From Chionoecetes opilio (lineage: Eukaryota; Arthropoda; Malacostraca; Decapoda; Majidae), in the NCBI GenBank assembly GCA_016584305.1, contig JACEEZ010006452.1:1-64000 (forward strand): a stretch of DNA of 64,000 bases, given 5' to 3'. The translations under genes were made by a program, and so were the position numbers. Positions 12,001-22,796 of this stretch are shown here, piece after piece. The notes under the pieces were generated by a model. That model saw only the letters and a list, made by a program, of their open reading frames with translations. It did no database searches and was not told the DNA's origin. How positions within the stretch are numbered: the first letter of the stretch is position 1; every line of letters begins with the position of its first letter.

Positions 12001-13430
12001 CTCAAGAACCTGAAAAATTTTAAAACGGCCGTGGAGGCAAAGTAAGGACGGCCCTCATTAAAACTAAACAAGTGTTAAGGACAGTAAGTATAACACATAA
12101 GCCAAATTTTGGGCACTTACCGGGAACCTTGTTCTTAGATTTTTCCCCCAAAGCAAGCTATCATTTCCCCCAAAACCTAAAACCCCCTTACTACACTAAT
12201 ATTGTTCTGTCCCTCAAACAGTAAGTCAAGCATACTTAAAATATCGCAATGTTTTGTGGTAAATTGGATGAGGTGAAGGTTTATGGGACCTCGTCCCCGT
12301 CGGGGAGGTTCCAAAATTTTCACGTTCTCAACAAATGTAGAGAGTCTAAGAACCAAAAAATTGAGCATAATGAATCAGCGAAAAAAAGTTTCGGTCTGCT
12401 TTTTATTGTAATTAGTAAAATTTGAAAAAAACGTTTTGGTGTTATGGAAAAGACTAGAGAAAGTTTTTTTCACCAGACGATCGACGTTTTTCCTATAACC
12501 CTGTCATTCCTTTTAGCCTATTAGTGTGGGGCCCAAAGTTAACCCGTGCTCAAATGTACAAATCAGGCTAATTTGTGCCATATCTCAGCGAAATTCAGCA
12601 AAAATTTGCTGTTTGGGGAGCTAGGGATATTGTCGGGGGATAGACATGATCTTCTTTCACCATTTTTTAAAATTTTCCGTCGTGTCATTAACCTTTTACA
12701 TTCTTTTTTGTGGTCTTTAAAGGGATGTCCATGCTTTTTGAAGTACATCTATGTGTTTACTTGTTCCTTTATTGTAATTTTCAGTATTTCTACGACGATA
12801 CTCACTGCTGAGAACTCTGCCCCCCCGCCATATTTTTGTTATCTCTGAGTCACGGCAACAAGCGGTAAGAAGCCCTGGTAAGGGGCCCCCGGGTCTCGCT
12901 TTTTTTGGCTTCTTACGGCTTTACCCCGCTGGGCCAAACCATAAGAAGCCGGCTTCTTGAAAGGCCTGCATAACAGAAAAAAGCAAACTGCAAGAAACCC
13001 GGCTTCTTAGGCTTTCACCAAAATTCGTTAGATCCTTATTGTGAGTCTTTTAACCATTTGGTAAAAATATGGGGGGCTGGTGGAATTTTCTGGACAATAC
13101 TAGTTTTTTCCTTTCCTAGAAATTTGGCTTTTTCAGACGGGGGTTTTTTTTTTTTTTTTCGGAAACCCATAAAAAGTTTCCAATTTAAAATTTCGGAAAT
13201 TCCAGATGAAAACTGAAAATAATTGGGGGACGAAAAATATTTTTTTTTTGGGGTGTTTTTGTTTTTGAAAGAATCTGCGGTCAATTTTTGTTTCACCCAA
13301 CCAACAATTTTCTGATGCGCCTTAGTTTTTCTGGTGTGTTTTTTTTGTGTTTTGAAAGAATCTGTAACCCTTTTTTTGTCGCAATTTTTTTTTTTTTTTT
13401 TTTTTTTTCAAAAAGCCAAAAAAAAAATAA
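12001..13430. other. No gene seen
   Basis: AT-rich sequence with long poly-A/T runs, still partly distorted. GGCTTCTTA-type motifs recur in both orientations at about 12.85-13.01 kb and suggest a small hairpin repeat. Nothing here supports a gene. Confidence 0.4.
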
Positions 13431-13435
13431 ATGAC

Positions 13436-13835
13436 CTAAACCTAACCCAACCTAAAACCTTTATATACCTAACCTAACCCCTATTTTAAACCCAACCCAA
13501 CCTATACCTAAAAACCTTACCTAACAAAAAAAAAAAAAAAAAAAAACCTTTATCTTACCTAAAAAAAAAAAAAAAAAAAATTGAAAAAAACGGTTAGCAG
13601 ATTTATTCAAAAACAAAAAAACAACCAGAAAAAATAAGGCGCATCAGAAAAAAGTTGGTTTGGGGGAAAATATAAATTTTCCGAATCTGCAAAAGTTTCT
13701 GTCGCATTTTTTTTTTTTTTTTTTTTTTTTTCAATGAAAAAAAATAAAAAATTTTAAAAACCCAACCCAACCAAAAAATAACCCCTTTCCCCAACCCAAC
13801 TTAACCCATACCTAACCCAACCTAACCTTTACCCC
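13436..13835 (-). repeat. Degenerate CCTAA/CCCAA telomere-like tracts
   Basis: Two blocks (about 13,436-13,530 and 13,770-13,835) are rich in CCTAACC and CCCAACC units, separated by poly-A/T and unrelated sequence. CCTAA is the complement of the arthropod telomere unit TTAGG. The tracts are short, imperfect and internal, so they are interstitial telomere-like repeats or element-borne repeats, not a chromosome end. Confidence 0.6.
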
Positions 13836-13889
13836 CAAAAAAAATAAAAAAATCGACAAACGGTTTGCAGATTAATTCAAACACGTATT

Positions 13890-14470
13890 ATTTTACGATG
13901 GCCCAAAAATTTCCCTACACAATTGGGGAGCATGGTTTTTGTTTACCTTATTGTATTTTAAGAGACTTTTCCCTCTTGACTTTCGCGAAAATCAAATTTT
14001 TCGGAGATATAGAATATTTTAGGGTGGGGAGGAATTGTCTCCTTGTTTACAGAATCCCCCCCTCTTCCTCTTCTTGTGCCCCTGCATCGCTTTTGTTTGG
14101 TTTTTTATTAAACTTTTTATTTTGGCCCATTTTTAGGAGGTTAAAGGTTAGGTAAGGGGAAGGGTTAGGTTTAGGTTTAGGTTGGGTTAGGTTAGGTAGG
14201 GTTTGGTAAAATAAGGGTTTAGGTTAGGTCGGGAGGTAACCACGGGGCGCCCCGAAAAAAAAGGATAAGGTCGCAAGAAGAGGAATAGGGGGCATTTTGT
14301 AAACAAGGAGACATATTCCATCCCCCACCTAAAATGTTTATTCTCCAAAACTATTGATTTGCGACGGAAAGCTCAAGGGAAAATGTCTCTTAGAATACAA
14401 TAAGGTAAACAAAAACCATGCTCCCAATTGTGTAGGGAAGTTTGGTGCCATCGTAAAAATGTACCCAAAA
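13890..14470. repeat. Palindrome with a TTAGG-type tract in its loop
   Basis: The left arm (about 13,890-14,090) is repeated as its reverse complement at about 14,265-14,470. Landmarks are AGCATGGTTTTTGTTTACC and GTCTCCTTGTTTAC. The loop holds 14,146-14,230, a run of GGTTAGG-type units on the plus strand. The left arm is more distorted than the right, because the low-accuracy block ends within this palindrome. Confidence 0.7.
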
Positions 14471-14752
14471 CACATGAAAACACACCAGAAAAAAGTAGTT
14501 TCGTCCACCAAAGTGAGTTTGGTGTTCATCTGGACTAATACCAAATTTTCACCAAATCCTAGGGTCGCCGTTTCCATTGATAACAATGTATCTCCATATG
14601 AAAAAGCTCTAAACCTTGGCCAGGAAATAATAGTCAGTGTCTCAGAAACCAGAGAAGTGACTGAATTGTACAAAAAACAGTGTGCCCCGCCCCGCCCCGC
14701 CGCGCATTCACCAGCCCGCCCGCCAGCATATTCCCGTTTTCTGGAACAGTAT

Positions 14753-15652
14753 TGTAGCGCCCCCCCTTATGGCTAGATGTTAATTTGAAGGGCTCCACAA
14801 ACCTGCCGATTACGCTTCCACCACCCACAATAAGTGGGATTTTTTTTTTAAGATTTAGAGAATATATGAGGATAACTGGGACTTAATAAACGACTCGTTA
14901 ACAGGGTTTCTTTATACTCGATCAGTGATCACACCCCAACTCTAATGGTTTCCCACAGAAACTATACTTCACAGAATATAGTTGAACGAAACGCCTAATT
15001 ATTCCTCCGGGCTTAACACACAAAAAGGTTCCTACTCTTGCATTACTAGGTACTATATCTATCTATCTAAAACACTCTGGGGAGCGGGTATAGGGCCTTA
15101 GCTCTATATATTAGTGTCTCAGCGAGTCTCCAACTCCGCACAGCTCAGCAACACACAACCATCGCCATCAGCATACACGTGGGCCACTCAGGGGATCAAC
15201 CACCCACTCAGCTCAGCTCAGCTCACTGTTCCCAGCATCAGACCCTGAATATACACATAACCCCAATTACTAGTCATGTAATTTAAGATCATGAACTAAT
15301 CAATGCCCTATACATCCTTATAAGTACACCACCACACACCTACCTTCGAAAAGGGTTGTAAGACACGACTCTCTCCGCGCGTGTTGTCTCGACAAGGGTT
15401 GGCAAGAGAGGGAGAGAGCGCGTGTACTTTTTCCCTGCCTCGCCTTCTTGCCTGCCTCGCCTGCTTCGTCACTAGCGACCACGGGTATAAAATATTGCCG
15501 GAAACCTATATCTAAATGATTAGGGACTGAGGGTGAAGAAAAATTGTGAGCATTTAATAACTAGCTATATATGTATTACTTTACTCTCACCACTCAATGT
15601 AAACTTTTCGTCAATCGTGAGTCACAGGATTAACCCATTTTCTCGCGTTACA
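14753..15652 (+). mobile_element. Solo LTR, family TGTAGCG...CGTTACA
   Basis: The 900-base unit begins TGTAGCGCCCCC and ends GCGTTACA, with the TG...CA termini of LTR retrotransposons. It is flanked by the 4-base direct duplication GTAT (14,749-14,752 and 15,653-15,656). A TATAAAAT motif near 15,485 could be its promoter. No internal gag-pol is attached, so this is a solo LTR left by recombination between two LTRs. A second copy, inverted, lies at 50,744-51,791. Target-site length and termini fit a Ty3/gypsy-type element, but the superfamily is not proven. Confidence 0.85.
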
Positions 15653-15656
15653 GTAT

Positions 15657-15887
15657 GCAGGCCTGAAAGTATACAAATAATCTTACCAGCCACTGGCGAG
15701 TACTTAAAAAAACTTACTAGCCTGAGGAAAATGAACAAATAATAATTGAATACGGCACCACTGTGTGTGTGTGTGAGTGTCAGTATTGCTGAGTGATGTT
15801 TGTGTCACAGCGTGGTGGTGTCAGGTTGCCAACTAATTAGATGTTCCCACAATTGAGTTGCAAATTAATTCCCACACTGATACGTTC
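15657..15887. other. No gene seen
   Basis: Short spacer between the solo LTR and the long-inverted-repeat element, with a small TG-rich stretch near 15,760-15,780. No coding or RNA feature is recognised. Confidence 0.4.
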
Positions 15888-17053
15888 CCACTAGGGTAAA
15901 ATTCTAGAGTCCTTTCCCGCCATTATTATTGTTTTTTTTTCTCCAGACCTTCACAGATCCCTTCAGATACCCCTAAAACATAATTATAAAGTGGGGGAGA
16001 GATGCCCCCTCCCCTCTACCCTAACAAACCTGGGGGACATGTGGGAATGCGGGGTTTTTGGGTGGGAGAGACGAAAATCACAGATTTACAGCATTTAATT
16101 TTGATAATTTACCAGTTTAATACAATATATGGATAACCTGACCAAACAATAGGGGCTGTGCCCCACCAGACCATGCTAGATCACTAACCTAACCTAGACG
16201 TTAACTAACCTGACCTAACCTGACCTGCTGGTATTTAATCCCTGAATGCAGAAACACGGGTAAAAGCTGATTAAATTATATATTGGGTGCTGTAATATCA
16301 AGATCAAGAACTGGAGCAAGTCAAAAATAGGAACACTCGCCGACGGCGGTGAGAATACGTCTGTATACACGATAATATAGCATTATTTACCTTATTGATG
16401 AGGTACTGAGGTGGTGCACATCATCCCATTGATGATTTGAGTTGAGGCCCCATTACAGATGTCACCCAGCTATCAAATTCCGGTAAAATTATGCAGACCG
16501 TAAATCCGTCACCCACGTGCATCGTATCCATTTTGTCAAATAGACAAATATAGACTGGGTGAGCTTGACTCAGATTACTTCACTCGTTAATAAAAGAGCA
16601 TCGATACAGTATATTGTGGCCTTTGTTCCTATAAATTTAACATGCATTTGGATTCGCTGAAACAGTCCTGATCCTGATACAGGTATATACTGGGAAGGAC
16701 AGTAAAATGGAGGCGTGGCGATACGAACTGACTCACCATTTCTCATCATATTCAGGAGGTTAGAGGTGAGGTTAGGCTAATGACCCTTTGGGGGGTGGGT
16801 CCAGTAGGGCGGATACCCCCTGATTAGTATGTTTAGATATAGTACATGCTGTAAATGTGTAAATTTTGTCTCTTACCCAAAACCCCCGCATTCCCACATG
16901 TCCCCTAGGTTTGTTGGGGTAGAGGGGAGGGGGCATCTCTCCCCCACTTTATAATTACGTTTTAGAGGTATCTGAAGGAACCTGTGAAGGTCTGGAGGGA
17001 TAAAAAACAGTAATAAGGGCAGGAAAGGACTCTAGAGTTTTACCCCTACTAGA
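15888..17053. mobile_element. DNA element with about 180-base terminal inverted repeats
   Basis: The left end (TAGGGTAAAATTCTAGAGTC and onward to about 16,068) is matched by the complement of the right end (about 16,860-17,053). The internal 790 bases have no credible ORF but include a TGACCTAACC-type tract near 16.2 kb. A compact relative is at 11.6-12.0 kb. No clear target duplication was resolved. Non-autonomous, superfamily unknown. Confidence 0.8.
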
Positions 17054-17211
17054 TAACTAGATACGTGGTGTGAGGATGAGGCCGTGCAAGGGGGGTGGCG
17101 CGCTTTGGAGCTACATAGGGGGTGCGAGGCTGCCTCGTGAAGGGCTGTCTCACTCGCCACTGACAAGTAGAAAAATTATAGGCAAATTTCTAGCGTTTGT
17201 CCATACTCTCC

Positions 17212-17214
<3 letters not shown>

Positions 17215-17262
<48 letters not shown>
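17215..17262. repeat. (TA)n microsatellite
   Basis: About 24 uninterrupted TA dinucleotides. They end exactly where the terminal inverted repeat of the next element begins, consistent with insertion into a TA-rich target. Confidence 0.9.
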
Positions 17263-17264
<2 letters not shown>

Positions 17265-17797
17265 AACCTCTATTTCACGGACCTCCATTTCCCAGATATC
17301 GGATTTGCCGGACAAAATCCGAGGTCCGGGGATATGTCAGTCTTGGACCTTTTTTTTTATTTTTTTATTTATGCTATACACATTGAAATGCCTGGTCCTG
17401 TTCGTAAATTGACAAAGTTGTCCGGCGGTCCGAGCGTCTCCTGTCACCCCTGGTCAGTGTCCGCGCCTCCCGCCAGGTGGCAGCATGCTCAGCGGTCGTA
17501 TTGTTTACATTTGGGCACACGACATTCACGGTTCACCTGCACCGCCTCCGTCTGTCCCCTGACCCCCACTGCCCCTGGTGCAGGAACGTCTCAGACTATT
17601 GAATACTTTCTGCTGCCTCCCGCCAGGTGGCAGCATGCTCAGCAGTCTTATTGTTTACATTTGGGCACACAACACTCATGGTTCACCTGCACCGCCTCCG
17701 TTAGTCCCCTGACCCCCACTGCCCCTGGTGCAGGAACGTCTCTGAGAAATCTGATATCTGGGAAATGGAGGTCCGGGAAAACGAGGGTTGTGTGTAC
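17259..17797 (+). mobile_element. Tigger-like MITE with captured LINE fragment, copy A
   Basis: The ends read CACAAACCTCTATTTC (left) and the complementary ACGAGGGTTGTGTG (right) next to TA. The segment after the left end contains ATCCGAGGTCCGGGGATATG. Inside are two tandem copies of about 180 bases that translate, on the plus strand, to a HCPWC and ETIEHFLL type motif. That motif belongs to the C-terminal zinc-knuckle region of a non-LTR retrotransposon. Copies B (33.4 kb, inverted) and C (48.1 kb) share this structure. No transposase. Confidence 0.8.
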
Positions 17798-18742
17798 TAT
17801 GATTTTTCATGGAATGATTACTGCTTCCATGTCAAACCCATCTCTTAGTGCAGAGTGCATAACTGAGGTCATAGTCTCTGTCATGGAGGCGTACATTCCA
17901 CACACTTTCTCTAATCCTAAGCCCCATCAACCTTGGTTTAACTCTGCTTGTTCTCATGCTGTCCAAGATAGAGAGGCAGCTTACAGATGGCACTGTAACC
18001 ATCCATCTCCTGAAACTCATGCCCATTATATTTCTGCCCGTAATCATGCCAAATCTTTACTTCAACTTACCAAAAACTCCTTCATTCTTAGAAAATGTCA
18101 AAATCTTGCTGAATTGAATTCTTCTCGTGACTTCTGGCATCTAGCTAATAACATCTCAAACAATTATTCTTCTTCATCTTTCCCTCCTATGCTTTACCCA
18201 GATGGCTCCACAGCTGTCTCATCTATTTCTAAAGCTGAACTCTTTCCTCAAACCTTTGCTGAAAATTCCACTCTGGTTGATGAAAGGCTTGTTCCTCCTT
18301 CTCCTCCACCCTCTGACTATATTATGCCTGTTATTAAGATACTTCGGAATGATGTTTTCTTTGCCCTTTCTGGCATTGATCCTCGGAAGGTTTACTGTCC
18401 TGACGGAGTCCCTCCTATTGTTCTAAAAAATTGTGCTTCTGTGCTTGCACCTTGCCTGGTCAAACTTTTTCATCTTTGTCTATCTACTTCCACCTTTCCT
18501 TCTTGCTGGAAGTTTGCTCACATCCAACCTCTTCCTAAGAAGGGTGACCGTTCTAATCCTTCAAACTACCGTCCTATAGCTTTGACTTCCTGCTTTTCTA
18601 AAGCTTTTGAATCTATACTTAATAAGAAGATTCTTAAGCATCTATCTGCTCACACTCTTCTATCTGATCATCAGTACGGTTTCCGTAAAGGGCGATCTAC
18701 TGGCGATCTTCTAGCTTTCCTAACTGAATCTTTTTTAATTCA
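17798..18742 (+). pseudogene. Non-LTR retrotransposon ORF2 fragment (linker to early reverse transcriptase)
   Basis: One continuous frame encodes the end of the linker after the endonuclease (HQPWFNSAC, basic helices) and the first part of a reverse transcriptase. Readable motifs are KKGDRSNPSNYRPIALTS and DHQYGFRKGRST. The order fits Jockey/CR1-type ORF2 proteins. The frame ends where unrelated AT-rich sequence begins at about 18,742, before the catalytic aspartates, so the copy is truncated at both ends. The open frame continues upstream through the adjacent MITE only by chance. Confidence 0.85.
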
Positions 18743-19220
18743 ACCAAATGCTTTGAAAATAATTTACCATACAATACATACATATTGCTTTCCTTTTACA
18801 AAGATATATTTCTGATAAGACAATCCATATGAAAATACAAAATAATCTTTTTTATGACAAAAAAATTTAGTTTACAAAAAATGTTTTAGTTTGAAAAAAA
18901 AATTCTACCAGGAATATTTTTGTGTATATATTATATTGTTTTGAATATATTATATTTGAATACCTGTATACACTGGACAATCAGTTCAGTTATAAGATAG
19001 GCCGGTTACAGGGAGTTTCGTACACAAGCTGTTTCGTACCCAGGTTTTGTTAGTTGTATCGTACACTGATTTTGAGTTTTTTCATACATACCTGGCGTCG
19101 TTTTGTAACTCTAGTAGTCAAGTTCAACTCTGAGCTGAGTGTATGAAACTACTATGGTTTCATATAGACTACGAAACCACTTTTTGGTGTACGAATCTAC
19201 TGGTGTACGAAACAACTGGT
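18743..19220. other. Unassigned AT-rich stretch with repeated GTACGAAAC motif
   Basis: Between about 19,015 and 19,225 the motif GTACGAAAC/GTTTCGTAC and close variants recurs at least seven times in both orientations. No coding potential is recognised. It may be the terminal or subterminal region of another Tigger-like element. Confidence 0.4.
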
Positions 19221-19224
19221 GTAC

Positions 19225-20090
19225 GAACTGACTGCACCCCGAAAGACCTTGGCACTGAGATGTGTGTGTGGACATTGAAAAATATCATTCACTACTACAC
19301 TTTCAGAAATTCACCTGTTTATCTGTGTATCCTGGATGCCAGAAAAACATTTGACAGATAAAATTACTGAAAGCTCTTCAATAAACTTCTCGTCAAGGGT
19401 ACACCTGGGTACATTATTAAGTTATTAATATACTGGTACACTACCCAGGAATTTACTGTTAAGTGGGGTAATTCCTTCTCGCTGTCCTTTAGAATAGCCA
19501 ATGGTATTCGGCAGGGGGGGATTTTATCTCCCTACCTGTACAACGTGTACACGGATGATCTCCATGCCAACCTTCGTGATACAGGTGTCGGCTGCCACAT
19601 ACATGATGGGTGCATCAACTCACTGAGTTATGCTGATGATATGGTACTGCTCGTACCCACTGCTGATGCGTTGCAGGACCTTATCAATGCATGTCAGGTG
19701 TATGCTGCCAAGCATGACATTGTCTACGACACCACTAAGACAGAATGCATGGTAGTATCACCGGCACGCACTCAGGTGAATTACCTCAAAACAGCATGGC
19801 TCAGTGGGTCTGCCCTCACTTTTGTGGATAGATTCGCATACTTAGGCCATGTTATATCCCACGACATGACTGATGATGATGACATCATCAAGCAGACCAC
19901 TAAGCTTCTTGTCGTGGGAAATACTCTACAGAGGAAATTTTCCTACTGTAGCGGAGAGGTGAAGATAGAGTTATTCAGGAGTCACTGCTACTCTATATAC
20001 TGCAACTCGCTGTGGTCGCGGTTCAAGGTGGCCACTCTGAACCGCCTTAAGGGGAGGCACTGCCAAATAATGGGTATTTTTCACTATACC
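19225..20090 (+). pseudogene. Non-LTR reverse transcriptase fragment (catalytic core)
   Basis: In one plus frame, interrupted by one frame break near 19,360, the sequence encodes CILDARKTFDR (palm motif A, normally F.DASKAFDR), NGIRQGGILSPYLYNVY (motif B) and SYADDMVLL (motif C with both catalytic aspartates). A thumb-like segment follows to about 20,085. It differs in sequence from the LINE fragment just upstream, so it is a separate element (CR1/L2-like by general appearance). The finger region and 3' end are missing. Confidence 0.85.
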
Positions 20091-20126
20091 AGCCATTTTA
20101 TAAAAGTTACTCCGAAAAATAGCTAA

Positions 20127-21130
20127 ACATGTCACGCGTTCTCTGTGAAAGTTTGGCAGCTGTATGATAATTCTTTCCCTTTCAAATAAATTAATTTGTA
20201 TTATCAATTTTGAGGTTTCCTCCCTGCAGAAACCTCCGTTTTCTATTGATATCTCGAAAGTGCAATTATTGTACTTTGGAGACTTATAACTCCATTAGTT
20301 GTGAACATAATAAAAAATAAAAAATATCTGCTGAAAGATGAATGAATGGTAAATAATTTGCCCATGGGATTTTTTTCTAAACAAAAAAACACTGCTGATA
20401 TGATTTATTGAAAGTAAAAGAAGGGGTAGAAGTTACGGGGTTCATAAAATGGTGATTTGGGTAATTTTTTTGCACAGCAATGGTGAGACATAAAAAAATT
20501 GAATGCGTAATTTCTAACTGGTGGTTTCATAAGTAAAACTACCCAATATCATACATATTGAGTGAACATGCTGGCTCCCATTTATGTTTCTAGCTCTGCT
20601 CTTATTACAAATAATAAATACTCTTTTGTAGTTTTTTTCCTGCAGAAGCACGAAAGCAATTGTGCTGATACATGCAGATCTTATTGCATTTATTAAGACT
20701 TCAAAGAAATAAATACCTTAGAACAATTAAAATAATATGAATGTACCCTCCACTAATGCTAGGAGGCGCCTTCCCTTAAGGTCTGTCACAATGACATCCT
20801 TAAGAGCCTCTGGGGCTGCCCAGGTGGTGCAGCTCGTCCCTGGTTTTCGCTAGGAACGGGGTGAACAATCTGGATGTGATTCGTCGACACTCCGTGTTCA
20901 GCTTAAAGTAATTGTCCAGACCATTTCATCATTCCTGATTTAATTGCATTAAATCGTCATGTTCGGATCTCTCTCGGTGGCCTCGTCTCCCCGCGCGCCC
21001 GAGGCAAGTAAACACAAGAGATAAATATCTCTTGTAAAGAGATAGCTAGTGTATAGAGAGATATAGAGAGATGTACAACTCTTCACTGGTGACTTGCAGT
21101 GTTGCATGAATCACCAGCAGACGTATAACC
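20127..21130. other. No gene seen
   Basis: Nothing is recognised in the AT-rich part to about 20,740. The segment 20,740-21,000 is more GC-balanced, with no ORF of note. A short GAGATA-rich stretch precedes the minisatellite. Confidence 0.4.
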
Positions 21131-21134
21131 CATT

Positions 21135-22070
21135 ACAGGTGAGTTATAGCTGTGGGTGAGTTACCTGTAGACGTGCCTCCCATCGGTGAGTTACCTGTAG
21201 ACGTGCCTCCTATCGTTGAGTTACCTTAGCGTGCTCCCATGTTGAGTTACCTGTAGACGTGCCACTATCACAGGGAGTTATAGCTGTGCATGAGTTACCT
21301 GTAGACGTGCCACTTATCACAGGTGAGTTATAGCTGTGCATGAGTTACCTGTAGACGTGCCACCCATCACAGGGGAGTTATAGCTGTGCATGAGTTACCT
21401 GTAGACGTGCCACCCATCACAGGGGAGTTATAGCTGTGCATGAGTTACCTGTAGACGTGCCACCCATCGCAGGGGAGTTATAGCTGTGCATGAGTTACCT
21501 GTAGACGTGCCACCCATCACAGGGGAGTTATAGCTGTGCATGAGTTACCTGTAGACGTGCCACCCATCACAGGGGAGTTATAGCTGTGCATGAGTTACCT
21601 GTAGACGTGCCACCCATCACAGGGGAGTTATAGCTGTGCATGAGTTACCTGTAGACGTGCCACCCATCACAGGGGAGTTATAGCTGTGCATGAGTTACCT
21701 GTAGACGTGCCACCCATCACAGGGGAGTTATAGCTGTGCATGAGTTACCTGTAGACGTGCCACCCATCACAGGGGAGTTATAGCTGTGCATGAGTTACCT
21801 GTAGACGTGCCACCCATCACAGGGGAGTTATAGCTGTGCATGAGTTACCTGTAGACGTGCCACCCATCACAGGGGAGTTATAGCTGTGCATGAGTTACCT
21901 GTAGACGTGCCACCCATCACAGGGGAGTTATAGCTGTGCATGAGTTACCTGTAGACGTGCCACCCATCGCAGGGGAGTTATAGCTGTGCATGAGTTACCT
22001 GTAGACGTGCCACCCATCACAGGGGAGTTATAGCTGTGCATGAGTTACCTGTAGATGTGCCACCCATCAC
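21135..22070 (+). repeat. 50-bp minisatellite array
   Basis: A unit of exactly 50 bases containing GAGTTATAGCTGTGCATG and ACCTGTAGACGTGCC is repeated in tandem about 18 times. The left edge (21,135-21,300) is degenerate with truncated units. From about 21,310 the units are nearly identical. Single-base variants are CATCGC for CATCAC at 21,461 and again at 21,961, and GATGTGCC near 22,053. There are no spacers and no coding frame. Confidence 0.95.
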
Positions 22071-22071
22071 A

Positions 22072-22440
22072 GGTGATACATTCAACATAATTAGGCAAAA
22101 AAAAATAGGCCTGGACGATTACTTTAAGGAGTAGGGTGGAGCTCTCTGCGAACTCCATCATCACCTCCGTTAGGCAGACCTCAGCCTAAGTATGTGGACC
22201 TATACAACAGCAGTGGCTGGGCCTGCTGTTTGTACAGAATGTGGGGTAGCACAGGTGTACATATAGTATGTATACTCTATGTACAGCAGTGTCTCTATTG
22301 CCCACATGTATATATTATTTTTATTAGCTTTAGTACTTAAGTTAACTCTGTGTCATGTTATTGTTGTTTTCTTCCTGTATGCCTCCGGGTGATAATAAAA
22401 TTATTATTATTATTATTATTATATTATTATTATATATCTG
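22072..22440 (+). mobile_element. Probable LINE 3' end with (TTA)n tail
   Basis: A short frame ending RQKKIGLDDYFKE-stop resembles the last residues of non-LTR ORF2 proteins. It is followed by about 260 bases of 3' non-coding sequence, AATAAAATTATTATT and a TTA microsatellite tail (22,395-22,435). This is the usual 3' architecture of CR1/RTE-like elements. The assignment relies on this layout and is tentative. Confidence 0.45.
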
Positions 22441-22796
22441 GTCACGCTGAGCAGCCGCGTCACGCACCACATGGGATAGGTCAAGCTCGCACTAGTAAGG
22501 CCCGGATTATTTGAACTTTTGTTCGAATTCTGGAAAGTTGAAAAATTTGAACTGGCCTGAAACAGGTCGAATTGTTACCCGTTTCTGTGTTGTTATTAAA
22601 GGTAACAGGGGCAACCCAAGGATACTTACAAGTGTCAGTGACACTGTTAAAGTTGATTGCCGATCAAGTATATCTTGACAGGTAGGAGTAGTATCTTACT
22701 GTCCTAGCCAGGCACTACGAATGGTAGTTAATAAAAGTGGTCTAGCGGGTTTTAAGGCTTGTTAATATTTAAGTACCAAGAACTATAATTACAATA

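Larger units (their letters stand above)
1500..14300. other. Low-accuracy block: bases smeared into neighbouring homopolymers
   Basis: From about 1.5 to 8.8 kb the sequence is GC-rich and dominated by runs of CCCC, GGGG and TTTT. From 8.9 to 14.3 kb a milder AT-rich version continues. Many positions look as if a base was replaced by a copy of its neighbour, which lengthens runs and destroys stops and codons. Flanking sequence before 1.45 kb and after 14.35 kb looks normal. I read this as a consensus or polishing artefact rather than biology. Long open frames here on both strands are by-products of the absence of AT-rich stop codons. Confidence 0.75.

Noticed and set aside
13436..14230. True chromosome end (telomere)
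   Set aside because: Tracts are short, degenerate and flanked by normal unique and repeat sequence on both sides.
17070..18815. A single 581-codon ORF
   Set aside because: It is a chance fusion of unrelated upstream sequence, a TA repeat, a Tigger-like MITE and a LINE fragment. Only 17,798-18,742 is LINE-coding.
21135..22070. Possible CRISPR-like or coding repeat
   Set aside because: 50-bp units without spacers and with frame-incompatible length for a protein repeat (50 is not divisible by 3).
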